This document shows, one piece after another, positions 1 to 10,504 of a stretch of 64,000 bases of DNA. A model generated the notes under the pieces. It was not told where the DNA came from, ran no database searches, and saw only the letters and a list, made by a program, of their open reading frames with translations. Position 1 is the stretch's first letter; each line of letters starts with the position of its first letter. Source of the DNA: Rhodovulum visakhapatnamense (lineage in GTDB: Bacteria; Pseudomonadota; Alphaproteobacteria; Rhodobacterales; Rhodobacteraceae); NCBI RefSeq assembly GCF_004365965.1, contig NZ_SOEB01000003.1, positions 102,322 to 166,321 of the forward strand, in the 5' to 3' direction. The position numbers and the translations under genes were made by a program.

Positions 1-1
1 C

Positions 2-91
2 GCAACCGAAGCAACCGAAGCAACCGAAGCAACCGAAGCAACCGAAGCAACCGAAGCAACCGAAGCAACCGAAGCAACCGAAGCAACCGAA
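2..91 (+). repeat. 9-bp perfect coding tandem repeat (Ala-Thr-Glu)
   Basis: Ten perfect copies of the 9-mer GCAACCGAA run from the second base, with a partial eleventh copy to about base 96. In the open frame they encode (Ala-Thr-Glu)n. The unit is a multiple of three, so copy-number change by slippage would keep the frame. The base before the first copy does not fit the repeat, so this may be its true left end. Confidence 0.95.
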
Positions 92-1870
92 GCAACGTCC
101 GATGCCCCGGCCGCCCCTGTCAACGGTCTTGTCGCACTCCCCGGCACCAGCCGCGTCCCCGTCCTCGCCCCGTCGGTGCCATCGACGCCCGACCCCGCCC
201 CCTCTTCGCGCAACGTCCCTGAGGGGGGCACCGCCTCGACCTCATCGACCGGCAGGGGCGATGCCCGGGCAAGGGCCGCGGGCCAGAGGGCAGACCGGAC
301 AGCCACCGTCCTTGAGGCAAAGACCGGCGGCCCGGCCGACGCAATCCCGGGCCCGCCCCGCGCCGGCAGTCCGGGCGCCCCCGCGCCATCAGGGTCCGCG
401 GCATCGCCAGACGCTGTCGGCCGGGACATCCCGACCTCGGCCAAAGCCGCAGCCAAGGTGCCGATGGCTCGAACCGCCCCGTCCGGCGACGTCTCCGGCG
501 CAGCCTCGATCGAAGGCCCGGCCGCTGTCACCCGACCGGCCGAGCCGGGCCAGAACCGGGCGCCGTCCGGCCCCTCGACCGGGGCGATCCCAACGGCAAA
601 TCCCCTGTCGGAAGCCCCCGAGACCACGCCAGAGGCGACAGGCGCAGCCCCCCAGACTTCTGCGACGCAAACGGAAAGCGGTTCGGCAAGCGCCCTCGGG
701 GGGCATCCGCCCGAAGGCGCCTCGGCACCGCCCGACCTGCTGTCGTCCGGCGCTCGGCTTGGGGGACCGCCACCGGACAGCCGATCCCTGAGCCGCGAAA
801 GCCCGGACCCTCCTGCGCCCACGAAAAGCCCCGTGCCGGACCGGCCTGACACAACCGGGCCGAGAAATCTGCCCGGGGACCGATCCGCGCCGCCGCGGCA
901 GGCGCCGCCGGAGCGGCCGGAGCAGGACGACGCAATGCGGATCGACGGCGCGAAGACGGCCGGTCTTGCGGCGGCGACCTCGCCGAAACCGTCGACGGGC
1001 GCCGCGACCGCGCAGGCGCAGGCCGGAAGCGGCGGGCAATCCGCCGCCAGCCCCGCGGCGCAGGAGGCTTTCCGGTCTCCGGTGGCCCCCCGCGCCCCGA
1101 CGACCGATGCGGCGCGCGACATGTGGGCCGCCGCCCCGGGTCCGGCCCCCGATGGGGCAGACGGCATCGGCACCGCCCCCGCGACAGAGGCGACGACGGG
1201 CACCGGGCAGCAAACCGAAATCCCGGCCCCCGTCGGCCGCGCCGCACCGGCAGCCCCGCCCCGCGAAGCACCGCCCAACGAAGCCCCGCCCAACGAAGCC
1301 CAGTCCCGCGAAGCACCGCGCGAGGGCGGGCCGATCCCGCACGCCCGCCATCGGCAAGACCGTGAGGCGGACGCCGAGGACGCATCGGAAAGACCGTCGC
1401 AGCCTGCCTTCGCGGAGGCCGCCTCCGATGCCCCCGCGGCACCGGACAAAACCGCCCCCGCCGCATCGGCAACGCCCCGGACGGCCGCGCGCCAAAGCGC
1501 GGCCCGGCGGCTGGTTCCCGCTCTTGTCGGGACCCGCATCGGCGGCAGCGACAGCGCCCGGGTCACGCCTGAAACGCTTGACCGGATCGCGGCGCAGCTG
1601 ACATCCGTCCCGCCGCCCGAGATATCGGCCGCACTTGCCTCCGGGGGTGGGGCCGCCCGGGCCGCGGCGCAGGGGCTGCGGCAGGCTGCGCTCGACCATC
1701 CGGGCGGGACCGCTCAGATACTGGCCGGGCTCGCGCCGGAGGACATCGCGCGGCTGATCGCGGCGCTTCTGCCAGAGGGGGCGCAGGCCCTGTCGGACGC
1801 GGTAGCGGCACTCGAGCGCACCGCGCGCGATCCGGTCTCGGCCCGGCGCGCCGTGGCGCGCCCTCCTTGA
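2..1870 (+). CDS. Ala/Pro-rich eCIS tape-measure protein, N-terminal part (5' end outside window)
   Basis: The frame is open from the left edge, so the true start lies upstream. It opens with an Ala-Thr-Glu repeat, runs through about 470 residues of Pro/Ala/Arg/Gly-rich low-complexity sequence, and ends in about 110 ordered, helical-looking residues (VTPETLDRIAAQL, ILAGLAPEDIARLIAALLP). That helical part resembles the short helical modules of contractile-injection-system tape-measure proteins. The frame stops at 1868-1870. The +1 frame continues seamlessly (WRALLEARPVDLEAARALAP) into the gene at 1914, so the two probably form one tape-measure gene broken by a frameshift near 1850. They could instead be two cistrons. 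Family assignment is inferred from that continuity and from the neighbouring ATPase. Confidence 0.6.
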   Translation, partial: ATEATEATEATEATEATEATEATEATEATEATSDAPAAPVNGLVALPGTSRVPVLAPSVPSTPDPAPSSRNVPEGGTASTSSTGRGDARARAAGQRADRTATVLEAKTGGPADAIPGPPRAGSPGAPAPSGSAASPDAVGRDIPTSAKAAAKVPMARTAPSGDVSGAASIEGPAAVTRPAEPGQNRAPSGPSTGAIPTANPLSEAPETTPEATGAAPQTSATQTESGSASALGGHPPEGASAPPDLLSSGARLGGPPPDSRSLSRESPDPPAPTKSPVPDRPDTTGPRNLPGDRSAPPRQAPPERPEQDDAMRIDGAKTAGLAAATSPKPSTGAATAQAQAGSGGQSAASPAAQEAFRSPVAPRAPTTDAARDMWAAAPGPAPDGADGIGTAPATEATTGTGQQTEIPAPVGRAAPAAPPREAPPNEAPPNEAQSREAPREGGPIPHARHRQDREADAEDASERPSQPAFAEAASDAPAAPDKTAPAASATPRTAARQSAARRLVPALVGTRIGGSDSARVTPETLDRIAAQLTSVPPPEISAALASGGGAARAAAQGLRQAALDHPGGTAQILAGLAPEDIARLIAALLPEGAQALSDAVAALERTARDPVSARRAVARPP

Positions 1871-1913
1871 GGCCCGGCCGGTCGATCTCGAGGCGGCCCG
1901 GGCGCTTGCCCCA

Positions 1914-4187
1914 ATGGATGAGAGAACCCGCGCCCTGATCGACCTTGTGGCGCTTGCCGACGCGTCGCCGCGCCGGGCGGCCCCGCCCCCCCCGGCCTTG
2001 CCAGAGACCGAGGCGCCCACGGCATCTGGCCGCGACCGCGCCGCACCTGTCGGCGCCTTCCCTCGCACGCCCCCCGATGCGGCACAGTCCGGCCGGGTGC
2101 CAGAGACGCGGCACGCCACAGCCGCCCCCGAGGCCTCCGCGCCGCAAGCCGGCTCCCCCAGGCGGGCGAAGGCTGCCGCAGACATGCGCCCCGAACCGCC
2201 TGCGTCCGGGCCAGCCGTGGAGGCGCCGCTTGCGGCGCCTCCCGAAGCGGCGCGGCAGGCTGTCTCGGACCGCGCGGCATCCAGGGCCAGCCCAGCCGGT
2301 GGCATGGACGCAGCCGAGCATCCGGACCAACGCCCGCATGCACCGCAGACCGACCGGGCTGGCCCGAGGCCCCGCGAGGCGATGGGGGCACCGGATGGCG
2401 CCGCGCCGGGCGTGACGGGCGTCACGACAGACCTCGTCCCCCCGCCGGGTGGACGGGCGCCGCGCAAGGCGGTCAGCGACAACACCGGGGCCGGCGCAGG
2501 CACCGTGGAGCTTGGCGGCAGGGAACCGCCCGATCGGATGCCGGCTACCGCTACGGACCGCGCAGGGCGCGCGACCGGAACCAGCCCCGGCAGTGCTGCA
2601 TCGCCCGGGCCGGAGAGCGGCCCCGATGTGGTAACTCGCGCGCTTGAGCCCGAGGGCAACATGCCCCGGCATCGCCCGGACGGCAGCTCCGGGACCGACC
2701 GGACAGCGCCGCCCGTTGGCGCGGCACCCGACGGATGGCCCGGCCACCGGCCCGGTGGCGATGCCCGGCCCGCGCCCGAGCCGGCCGGTCCGGCGGACCG
2801 CGGGGACCGGTCCGCTCCGGCCGGACCGGCCGGACACGCCCCTGCGGAGGATCGGCCGACCGCGCCGCCGCAAGGAACCGCCTCCGGATCCCTGCGGGGG
2901 GGCGGCGAAGCGGACCCGTCGCGGACCGAGATCTCCACCGCACCGGATCTTGCCGGATCGCCCTCAGACAAACTGCATGCCGGACCGACCGATCCGGCCG
3001 CGCCGGGGGCGGCCGAAACCGCAGCGCCGGGTCCGGCGACCGATCGCGCGCCAGGCAAGACCGGCAAGGCCCCCGCCGAGGCGGAGAACGCCGCCCTGCC
3101 CCGGGCAGACGCTCCTTCGGAGACGGCAGTCAGATCGGCCGCTGCCCCCCCAGACCCCGACCGTCCCGATCCGGAGGGGGCAGACCGGGACAGCCCCGCC
3201 GAGGCCGCGATGGGCACAGCCAGATCGGCAGAATCGCCCCCGCAGCCGGGCGCGCGGGAGGTGGCGCTGGCCGGGCTTTACGAGGCGGCGCTTGGCGATG
3301 CGGCCGCAACGGTGCGCGGCATGCTGGACCAGATCGCCGAAGCGCTGCCCGCAAGCCTCAAGGGTCCTCTGGACCGCGATGGCCTCGACGCCGCCAAGCT
3401 GGCCGCTGCCGCGGTCGCCGGGCCGGGGCCGGGCGCGGCCGGGCGGGCGGCCGGGGCCTTCCTTGAGGCGCTCGCCTCCGACGATGCAGAGCGGATCGTG
3501 CTGTTGCGCGGTCTGGCCGCCCGGCTTGGCTATGCCGCACCCGCGCCCGGACCGCAGGGCACGCTGCGCCGAACCGCCCGGGCGGCGGTCGAGGATCTGT
3601 TGAGGGCCGCCGGGGCCACGCCCGCCCCCGCACCGGCCCGCGCCGCGCCGCCGGCCGGGATCGCCCGCGAGGCGGCCACGCACAGCCTCACCGAGCGCGC
3701 CGGACTTGTGCTGTTTCACCCCTATCTGCGGATGCTCTTCGACCGGCTCGGGCTGATCGAGGCCCGGCAGATCCGCGCCGATGGCCTGCCCCGCGCCGCT
3801 GCCCTGCTGGCCGCCCTGGCCGAGGCCGCGCCCGCCCCGCGCCTGCCCGACCCGCTGGAACGGCTGCTGCTGGGGCTGCCCGACGGCACCCGGCCCGAGC
3901 CTTGCCCCACGCTGGCCCCCGCGGAAATCGCCCTGATCGACAGCCTGATCCGCAGCGTCATCGGGCAATGGACCCGGCTGGGCAAGACCTCGCCCGAGGG
4001 CCTGCGCGCCACCTTCATCCGCCGCCGCGGGCTGATCGGGACCGACGCGCGCGGCGCGCCCCGGCTGACGGTCGCGCCGGGACCCTTCGACATGCTGCTG
4101 GACGGGCTGCCCTGGGCGCTGGGGCCGATCCGGCTGCCCTGGATGCCCGAGGCGCTGAGCGTGATCTGGAGAAACGCCGATGACTGA
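1914..4187 (+). CDS. eCIS tape-measure protein (Afp14/CIS_TMP type), C-terminal part
   Basis: 757 residues from the first ATG in frame. The frame is open further upstream and joins the preceding ORF by a +1 shift, so the ATG may be internal to a larger gene. Residues 1-440 are Pro/Ala-rich and presumably disordered. From about 440 the sequence becomes helical. The last ~170 residues match the conserved C-terminal module of contractile-injection tape-measure proteins: RAGLVLFHPYLRMLFDRLGL, then the TSPEGLRATFIRRRG block, then PFDMLLDGLPW and the LPWM ending. Such proteins set the inner tube length in phage-tail-like particles. The stop overlaps the start of the AAA+ ATPase by 8 bases, the usual eCIS order. 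The call is firm for the C-terminus, less so for the gene boundaries. Confidence 0.8.
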   Translation: MDERTRALIDLVALADASPRRAAPPPPALPETEAPTASGRDRAAPVGAFPRTPPDAAQSGRVPETRHATAAPEASAPQAGSPRRAKAAADMRPEPPASGPAVEAPLAAPPEAARQAVSDRAASRASPAGGMDAAEHPDQRPHAPQTDRAGPRPREAMGAPDGAAPGVTGVTTDLVPPPGGRAPRKAVSDNTGAGAGTVELGGREPPDRMPATATDRAGRATGTSPGSAASPGPESGPDVVTRALEPEGNMPRHRPDGSSGTDRTAPPVGAAPDGWPGHRPGGDARPAPEPAGPADRGDRSAPAGPAGHAPAEDRPTAPPQGTASGSLRGGGEADPSRTEISTAPDLAGSPSDKLHAGPTDPAAPGAAETAAPGPATDRAPGKTGKAPAEAENAALPRADAPSETAVRSAAAPPDPDRPDPEGADRDSPAEAAMGTARSAESPPQPGAREVALAGLYEAALGDAAATVRGMLDQIAEALPASLKGPLDRDGLDAAKLAAAAVAGPGPGAAGRAAGAFLEALASDDAERIVLLRGLAARLGYAAPAPGPQGTLRRTARAAVEDLLRAAGATPAPAPARAAPPAGIAREAATHSLTERAGLVLFHPYLRMLFDRLGLIEARQIRADGLPRAAALLAALAEAAPAPRLPDPLERLLLGLPDGTRPEPCPTLAPAEIALIDSLIRSVIGQWTRLGKTSPEGLRATFIRRRGLIGTDARGAPRLTVAPGPFDMLLDGLPWALGPIRLPWMPEALSVIWRNADD

Positions 4188-5538
4188 GCCGCGCCCGACC
4201 GATCCCCATGCCGAGGCGCTGAAGGCCGAACTGGGCTGGCTGGCAGAGACCGTCACCGCGCGGCTGACCCATTTCTTCGAGGGCACCGCCACGCCCTTCG
4301 TCCTGCCCGACCCGCCCGCGCTGCCCGGAGACTCGGCACTGGCGCGGCTGATCGACAGCGCGGGCCTCGATGCGCCCGCGCGGCTGGTTCTGGCGCTGGC
4401 GCTGGCACCGCATCTGGCACCCGCGGCGCTTGACCCGTTCTTCGTCAAGAATTCGGCCATCGACCGGGTCTTTTCCGAATTCGGTGCCGCGCGGGGCGAG
4501 GCGCAGGCAGGCGGCCCGGGCTTTGCCCCAAGCGCTGTCACAGCCCTGTTCCTGCTGGGTGGGACCGATGCCGCGGCGCGGATCTCGGCGATGGCGCTGT
4601 TCGCGCCCGACCACCCGCTGCGCGCGGCGGCCGGGCTGACCGTCGGCGCGGTCGCAGAGCCCGGCGGCGCCACGCTTCTGTCGGGGCCGCTGACCCTGCC
4701 GCCGCACCGGGTGCTGACACTGTGCGCGGGGCGCCCGCCCCGGCCCGATTATGCGCCGGGCTTTCCGGCCAAGCGCCTGACCACCCGGCTTGACTGGGAC
4801 GAACTGATCCTGCCGCCAGGCGTCAAGCACAGCATCGAGCATCTGGTCGCCTGGTACGCCCATCGCCACCTGATCCGCGAGGAGTGGGGGCTCGCGCGCC
4901 GCGTCGGCGCCGGGTTCAAGGCGCTGTTCTACGGCCCCCCCGGCACCGGCAAGACGCTGACCGCGGCGATGCTGGGCAAGCGTACCGGGCTCGATGTCTA
5001 CCGGATCGACCTGTCGATGGTCGTGTCGAAATATATCGGCGAGACCGAAAAGAACCTCGCCCAGGTCTTCGACATGGCCGAGATGAACGACTGGATCCTG
5101 TTCTTCGACGAGGCCGACGCGTTGTTCGGCACAAGGGGCCCGTCCGGTTCGGCCAATGACCGCTATGCCAATCAGGAAGTGGCCTATCTGCTGCAGCGGA
5201 TCGAGGACTGCCCCGGTCTGGTGATCCTCGCCACCAACCTGCGCAACAATATCGACGACGCCTTCTTCCGCCGGTTCCAGACGGTTGTGGGCTTTCCCCG
5301 CCCCGATGCGGGACTGCGCCGCGCGCTCTGGGCCAGCATCCTCGACCGGGTGCCGCTGGCGCACGATGTCGATCTCGATGCGCTGGCGCGCGGCCACGAG
5401 ATGGCGGGGGGCGCGATCACCAATGTCGTGCATCACGCCACGATCAGCGCGCTCCGGCGCGGCGCCGATACGGTCAGCGCACATGATCTCGCGCAGGCGA
5501 TCTCGACCGAGATGCGCAAGGAAGGACGCACCGCATGA
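4180..5538 (+). CDS. eCIS AAA+ ATPase (Afp15/Pvc15-like)
   Basis: 452-residue AAA+ ATPase. An N-terminal helical part (1-240) precedes the AAA module. The Walker A motif GPPGTGKT sits near residue 252, Walker B ILFFDEADALFG near 307, sensor 1 in ILATNLRNN, and Arg-finger candidates in DDAFFRRFQ. Together with the preceding tape-measure C-terminus this is the signature pair of extracellular contractile injection systems (Afp, PVC, MAC type), where the ATPase is needed for particle assembly or effector loading. Its start lies inside the tape-measure gene. Its stop overlaps the next start by 4 bases (ATGA), implying a co-translated operon. Sheath, tube and baseplate genes would lie left of the window. 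Confidence 0.88.
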   Translation: MTEPRPTDPHAEALKAELGWLAETVTARLTHFFEGTATPFVLPDPPALPGDSALARLIDSAGLDAPARLVLALALAPHLAPAALDPFFVKNSAIDRVFSEFGAARGEAQAGGPGFAPSAVTALFLLGGTDAAARISAMALFAPDHPLRAAAGLTVGAVAEPGGATLLSGPLTLPPHRVLTLCAGRPPRPDYAPGFPAKRLTTRLDWDELILPPGVKHSIEHLVAWYAHRHLIREEWGLARRVGAGFKALFYGPPGTGKTLTAAMLGKRTGLDVYRIDLSMVVSKYIGETEKNLAQVFDMAEMNDWILFFDEADALFGTRGPSGSANDRYANQEVAYLLQRIEDCPGLVILATNLRNNIDDAFFRRFQTVVGFPRPDAGLRRALWASILDRVPLAHDVDLDALARGHEMAGGAITNVVHHATISALRRGADTVSAHDLAQAISTEMRKEGRTA

Positions 5539-8500
5539 CCAAAGCCCCGCTTCTTTGCCGTCTGGCCCTGATGGCCGCGCTGGCCTGGGCGGCACCCGGC
5601 CCGGCGCGGGCCGATTGCACCGATCTTGCGGCCCTGACCGAGCTGCCGCCCGAAGCGGGCAGCATCGACCAGATCCAGCGCGGGCTGCGCAGCGCGCTGC
5701 GCGACCCCAGCAGATACCTGCGTGACGGCAAGCTTGGTCCCTATACCAAACAGGCGCTGGTGCGGCTCTGCCGGGCGGTGCCGCTGGGGCTGGGGCGCGA
5801 CAGCGTCGCGGGCACGCTGGAACTGGCGGCCGATTATGGCGCGCTGGCGCGGTCCGACGCGCATTGGCAGCCGCGCGCGGTGGCCCCGGCGCTGGCCGCA
5901 CGGCTGGGCGCGATCCCCGAGACCGGCGCGAACCGGCTGGCGCTGCAACTGGCCGGGCCGCCCGCGCTGGCCATCAGCGCGCTTGAGGACTGGCAGAAGG
6001 GTGCGGCCTGCGCAGGCCTGTCCGAGGCCGCCCTGTCGGACGAGGCCCGCGCCGGGCTGGCCGCGCTGACCGCGGTCGGGGCCTGGCCCGACACCGATGC
6101 GCTTTGCACCGGGCTGACCCCGGTCCCGAATGCGCTGGGCGATCGGGCGGTGGCCGCGGCGCTGGCCGCCTATGGCCGGATCGAGGCGGGACTTCCCGGC
6201 GCCGTCGCGCGGCTGGTCTCGCCCGGATTTTCCGACTGGCTGGTGGCCGGACAGGCGACGCGGGTGCCGCGCCTGATGGGCTCGGACGCGGCGGCGGTGG
6301 CGCTGATCGCCGAATACCGGCCGAGCCTCTCGCCCGCCACCCAGGCCGATGAGACCGTCGAGGCGGACGAACCGGCCTCCTGCGCGGAACCGGTCAGCCG
6401 CACCGTGCTGGACTATACCGCCTTCGACGCGGCCGATTACCAGACGCTGATCGCGCCCGTTGACGTCAAGACGGCGCTGGCCGGGCTCGACGGCAAGACC
6501 TTCGCCAGCGCCGAGGACCTCGGTGCCGCCATCGACGCGGCGCTTGGCGGACAGCTCACGCGCTGCGCGCTGGACGAGATCCGCGCGCTGGTCACCGGGT
6601 CCTCGCATCTGGGCCTGCGCTTCGGGCTCGATCCGGCGGCGGCCGCGAACATGGCGCTGAACCCAGATCTGGTCGCGGCCTCGGGCGCGGTGGCGCCCTT
6701 GGTCGGGCTCTCGACCCCGGTGCGCAAGACGCTCGAGGCGGCCGCCGAGGCCGCGATCCGCAAGGCCGTCCGCGCCGAGTTCGAGGTCGAGATCGAGCTG
6801 GCCGCAGACACGCTGGCGGGCGCCGCCGAAGAGATCGTGCCCGGGCTCGACACCCGGCCCGAGGGCGTGCCGGAATTTCCCGAGCTTCCCCTGGGCGCGC
6901 CGCTGGGCGTGACCGACGCCACCGACAGCGCGGTGCAGGCCGCGGTCAAGGACACCGATTTCCAGCAGGCGCTGCTGAATGCCGAGTACGCGCCCGCCCC
7001 CAATGCCGAGGTGCTGAAGGGCGATGTGCGCCGGTTGCTGGACCCGATCGCCGCGCGCAAGGTCGAAGAGATCGTCAGGACCGCGATGACCGAGGTCGAG
7101 GCCGCGATCGACGCGCGCTGGCTTCTGACCCCCGACCTGAGCGCCGCAATCCTCGGGCTCGACGCGGTTGCCGCCGCACAAAGCCTCGACATTCCCGAGG
7201 CGACGGCGCTGGCGCTGGAACAGCTGGTCGGTCTGACCTACCCCAATCAGCGGCTCTTCGCGGCGGCGGTCGAGGCGGTGCCGCCGCCCGTCCCTTATGG
7301 CCAGTTCGAGGCGGTCAAGCGGCAGGCGCGGCAGGCCGCCTTCCGCACCGTGACCCGCGCCGAGGCGCAGGCCGCGCGCTCGGCCGAGGCGCTGGCGCTG
7401 CCGGGCTGCGGCTGCGTCGAGCCGCGGCTCGATCATGCCGAGGTCTATGCCTTCTACCCGTTCTGGATGCTGCCCCGGACGCCCGCCGCCCCCAAGACGG
7501 CGGAGGCAGACAGCGCGCCCGCCGCACCCGACCCGCTGAACCAGGTCGATTTCGGTCTGGTCAGCCGGGTCGCGCTTTACGGCTACGAGATCGCCTATGG
7601 CGAGGGGTCCCGGCGGGCCGACTTTCCCGACGAGTCCGAATGGAGCGCGATGCGGCGCGACTTCGTCCAGGCCGCGCATCGCCACCGTGCCCGCGCCGAT
7701 CTGGCGATCACCCTGACCGGCTGGCAGGACTGGACCGATTTCCAGATCGAGACCGCGGTGCAGCAGATCCTGCGCTTCTCGGCGCCGTTTCCCCGGATCG
7801 CCGACAATACCTTCAAGGCGCTGGCCGAGGGCTTTCCCACGATCTTCGACGCGCCCCGCCCCGACGGGGTGACGCTGATCTTTCGCGGCTATTCCGGCAG
7901 CAAGGACAACGACCCGGCGGCCGGACGGCTGCAGCAGATCGTGTCGCGGGCCCATGAGGGCCTCGCGGCGCGCGGGCAAGGCGTCAATCTGGGGCTCGAT
8001 CTGGACCTGATCGGCAGCGGCATCGACACGCCGCTGATGAACGACCTGCGCGCGATCCTGGTGCCGCCGACCCCGGTCGCGGAACCCGACGACCCCGATG
8101 ACGGCGCCGAGTCCGCCGCCAGCGCCGCGCGCGGCCCCAAGCCGCCGGTCGAGCGCATCCTGATCTTCATGGAACGCCCGACCTCGGACGCCAAGAAGAC
8201 GCTGCGCGCGCGGCTGGAGCATGGCGATTTTCGCGGCCCCGAACGCACCGAGGTGCTGCGCCGGATCGTGCCGGTGCTGCCACCGACCGGCCACCGCGAG
8301 GTCGAGCGCCAGCCGCGCAGCGATCTGGACCCCAACGACCATCCCGAGGATTTCAGCCAGTTCCGGGACGATCTTGTCTATTTCCAGGACAATTTCGGCG
8401 GCATCGGCTTCTGGCCCGCGCCCGACCCGACCGCGGGGGAAAGCGCGGCGCTGCGGCGGATCTTCAACGAGCTCTGGATCGAGCCGGTGCTGCCGGGCTT

Positions 8501-8819
8501 CCTGGCCTCGCTGAGCGTGCTTTGCGCCTGGATCTGCCCGCACCGCGCGGTGCTGCTGACCGGCGCGGCGCTGATCGCGCTGGCGACGGCGGGGCTGGTC
8601 TGGCGGTCGTTCTACAGCGGTGTCGCCGACCGGCTGGCCTTCGGCTGGAAGCTGGCCTGGATCGGCACCGGGCTGGTGATCCTGATCCTGACGGCGCTGA
8701 CGGTCTGCGACCCCGACGCGGTGGTGGCGCCCACGGGACTGGCGGCGACGCTTCTGGGTCTGGCGCTGCTGATCGGCTTCACCGCCTATCAGCGGGCGCG
8801 GAACGGACCGAAGCCCTGA
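5535..8819 (+). CDS. exported eCIS-linked protein: PG-binding-like, GH18-like and C-terminal membrane segments
   Basis: 1094 residues, not recognised as a known eCIS component. It starts with a signal peptide (hydrophobic core LALMAALAWAA, cleavage near ARA-26). Residues 44-80 resemble the peptidoglycan-binding-1 fold (DGKLGPYTKQALVRLC). A long helical middle part follows. Residues about 625-880 look like a degenerate GH18-type TIM barrel (EVYAFYPFWML, VALYGYEIAYGE, GVTLIFRGYSGS, NLGLDLDLIG) without a clear DxxDxDxE catalytic motif. Residues about 990-1090 form three or four hydrophobic helices, so the C-terminus is in the membrane with a large periplasmic body. The 4-base start/stop overlap with the ATPase argues that it works with the injection system, perhaps as an envelope anchor or exit factor. 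That role is inference. Confidence 0.75.
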   Translation: MTKAPLLCRLALMAALAWAAPGPARADCTDLAALTELPPEAGSIDQIQRGLRSALRDPSRYLRDGKLGPYTKQALVRLCRAVPLGLGRDSVAGTLELAADYGALARSDAHWQPRAVAPALAARLGAIPETGANRLALQLAGPPALAISALEDWQKGAACAGLSEAALSDEARAGLAALTAVGAWPDTDALCTGLTPVPNALGDRAVAAALAAYGRIEAGLPGAVARLVSPGFSDWLVAGQATRVPRLMGSDAAAVALIAEYRPSLSPATQADETVEADEPASCAEPVSRTVLDYTAFDAADYQTLIAPVDVKTALAGLDGKTFASAEDLGAAIDAALGGQLTRCALDEIRALVTGSSHLGLRFGLDPAAAANMALNPDLVAASGAVAPLVGLSTPVRKTLEAAAEAAIRKAVRAEFEVEIELAADTLAGAAEEIVPGLDTRPEGVPEFPELPLGAPLGVTDATDSAVQAAVKDTDFQQALLNAEYAPAPNAEVLKGDVRRLLDPIAARKVEEIVRTAMTEVEAAIDARWLLTPDLSAAILGLDAVAAAQSLDIPEATALALEQLVGLTYPNQRLFAAAVEAVPPPVPYGQFEAVKRQARQAAFRTVTRAEAQAARSAEALALPGCGCVEPRLDHAEVYAFYPFWMLPRTPAAPKTAEADSAPAAPDPLNQVDFGLVSRVALYGYEIAYGEGSRRADFPDESEWSAMRRDFVQAAHRHRARADLAITLTGWQDWTDFQIETAVQQILRFSAPFPRIADNTFKALAEGFPTIFDAPRPDGVTLIFRGYSGSKDNDPAAGRLQQIVSRAHEGLAARGQGVNLGLDLDLIGSGIDTPLMNDLRAILVPPTPVAEPDDPDDGAESAASAARGPKPPVERILIFMERPTSDAKKTLRARLEHGDFRGPERTEVLRRIVPVLPPTGHREVERQPRSDLDPNDHPEDFSQFRDDLVYFQDNFGGIGFWPAPDPTAGESAALRRIFNELWIEPVLPGFLASLSVLCAWICPHRAVLLTGAALIALATAGLVWRSFYSGVADRLAFGWKLAWIGTGLVILILTALTVCDPDAVVAPTGLAATLLGLALLIGFTAYQRARNGPKP

Positions 8820-8830
8820 GCCCGAGACGC

Positions 8831-8857
8831 AAAACGCCCGGCCAGAGTGGCCGGGCG
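8831..8857 (-). terminator. Rho-independent terminator of guaB
   Basis: A perfect 9-bp stem (CGCCCGGCC / GGCCGGGCG) with a 5-base loop is followed on the minus strand by TTTT. It lies 33 bases past the guaB stop. It also ends just after the convergent eCIS operon, so it may work weakly in both directions. Confidence 0.85.
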
Positions 8858-8889
8858 TGTCGGGTCAGAGTCTCAGGCCGCCGCAGCGG

Positions 8890-10374
<1,485 letters not shown>

Positions 10375-10433
10375 CTATTTCACGCAAGGGAAGAAAAGAA
10401 AAGGGGCAATCGCCAGGGCACACCGGGCTCGTC

Positions 10434-10489
10434 CCCGACTGGCTGAACCCGACAGGCTGAGCCCGACTGGCCGCGCCCAACTGGCCGCG
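10434..10489. repeat. 14-bp imperfect tandem repeat, four copies
   Basis: Four contiguous 14-mers of the form CCCGACTGGCTGAA occur upstream of guaB. Copies 2 to 4 differ by one to four bases. They lie in the 228-bp gap between guaB and cowN. No function is evident. Confidence 0.8.
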
Positions 10490-10504
10490 CCCTGGCGGGC
10501 GCGG

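Noticed and set aside
2-96. Short repeat array as a CRISPR
   Set aside because: Nine-base units are contiguous with no spacers and encode protein.
389-3217. Long open frames antisense to the tape-measure genes
   Set aside because: They arise from very high GC and low-complexity coding on the plus strand; no protein motifs were seen.
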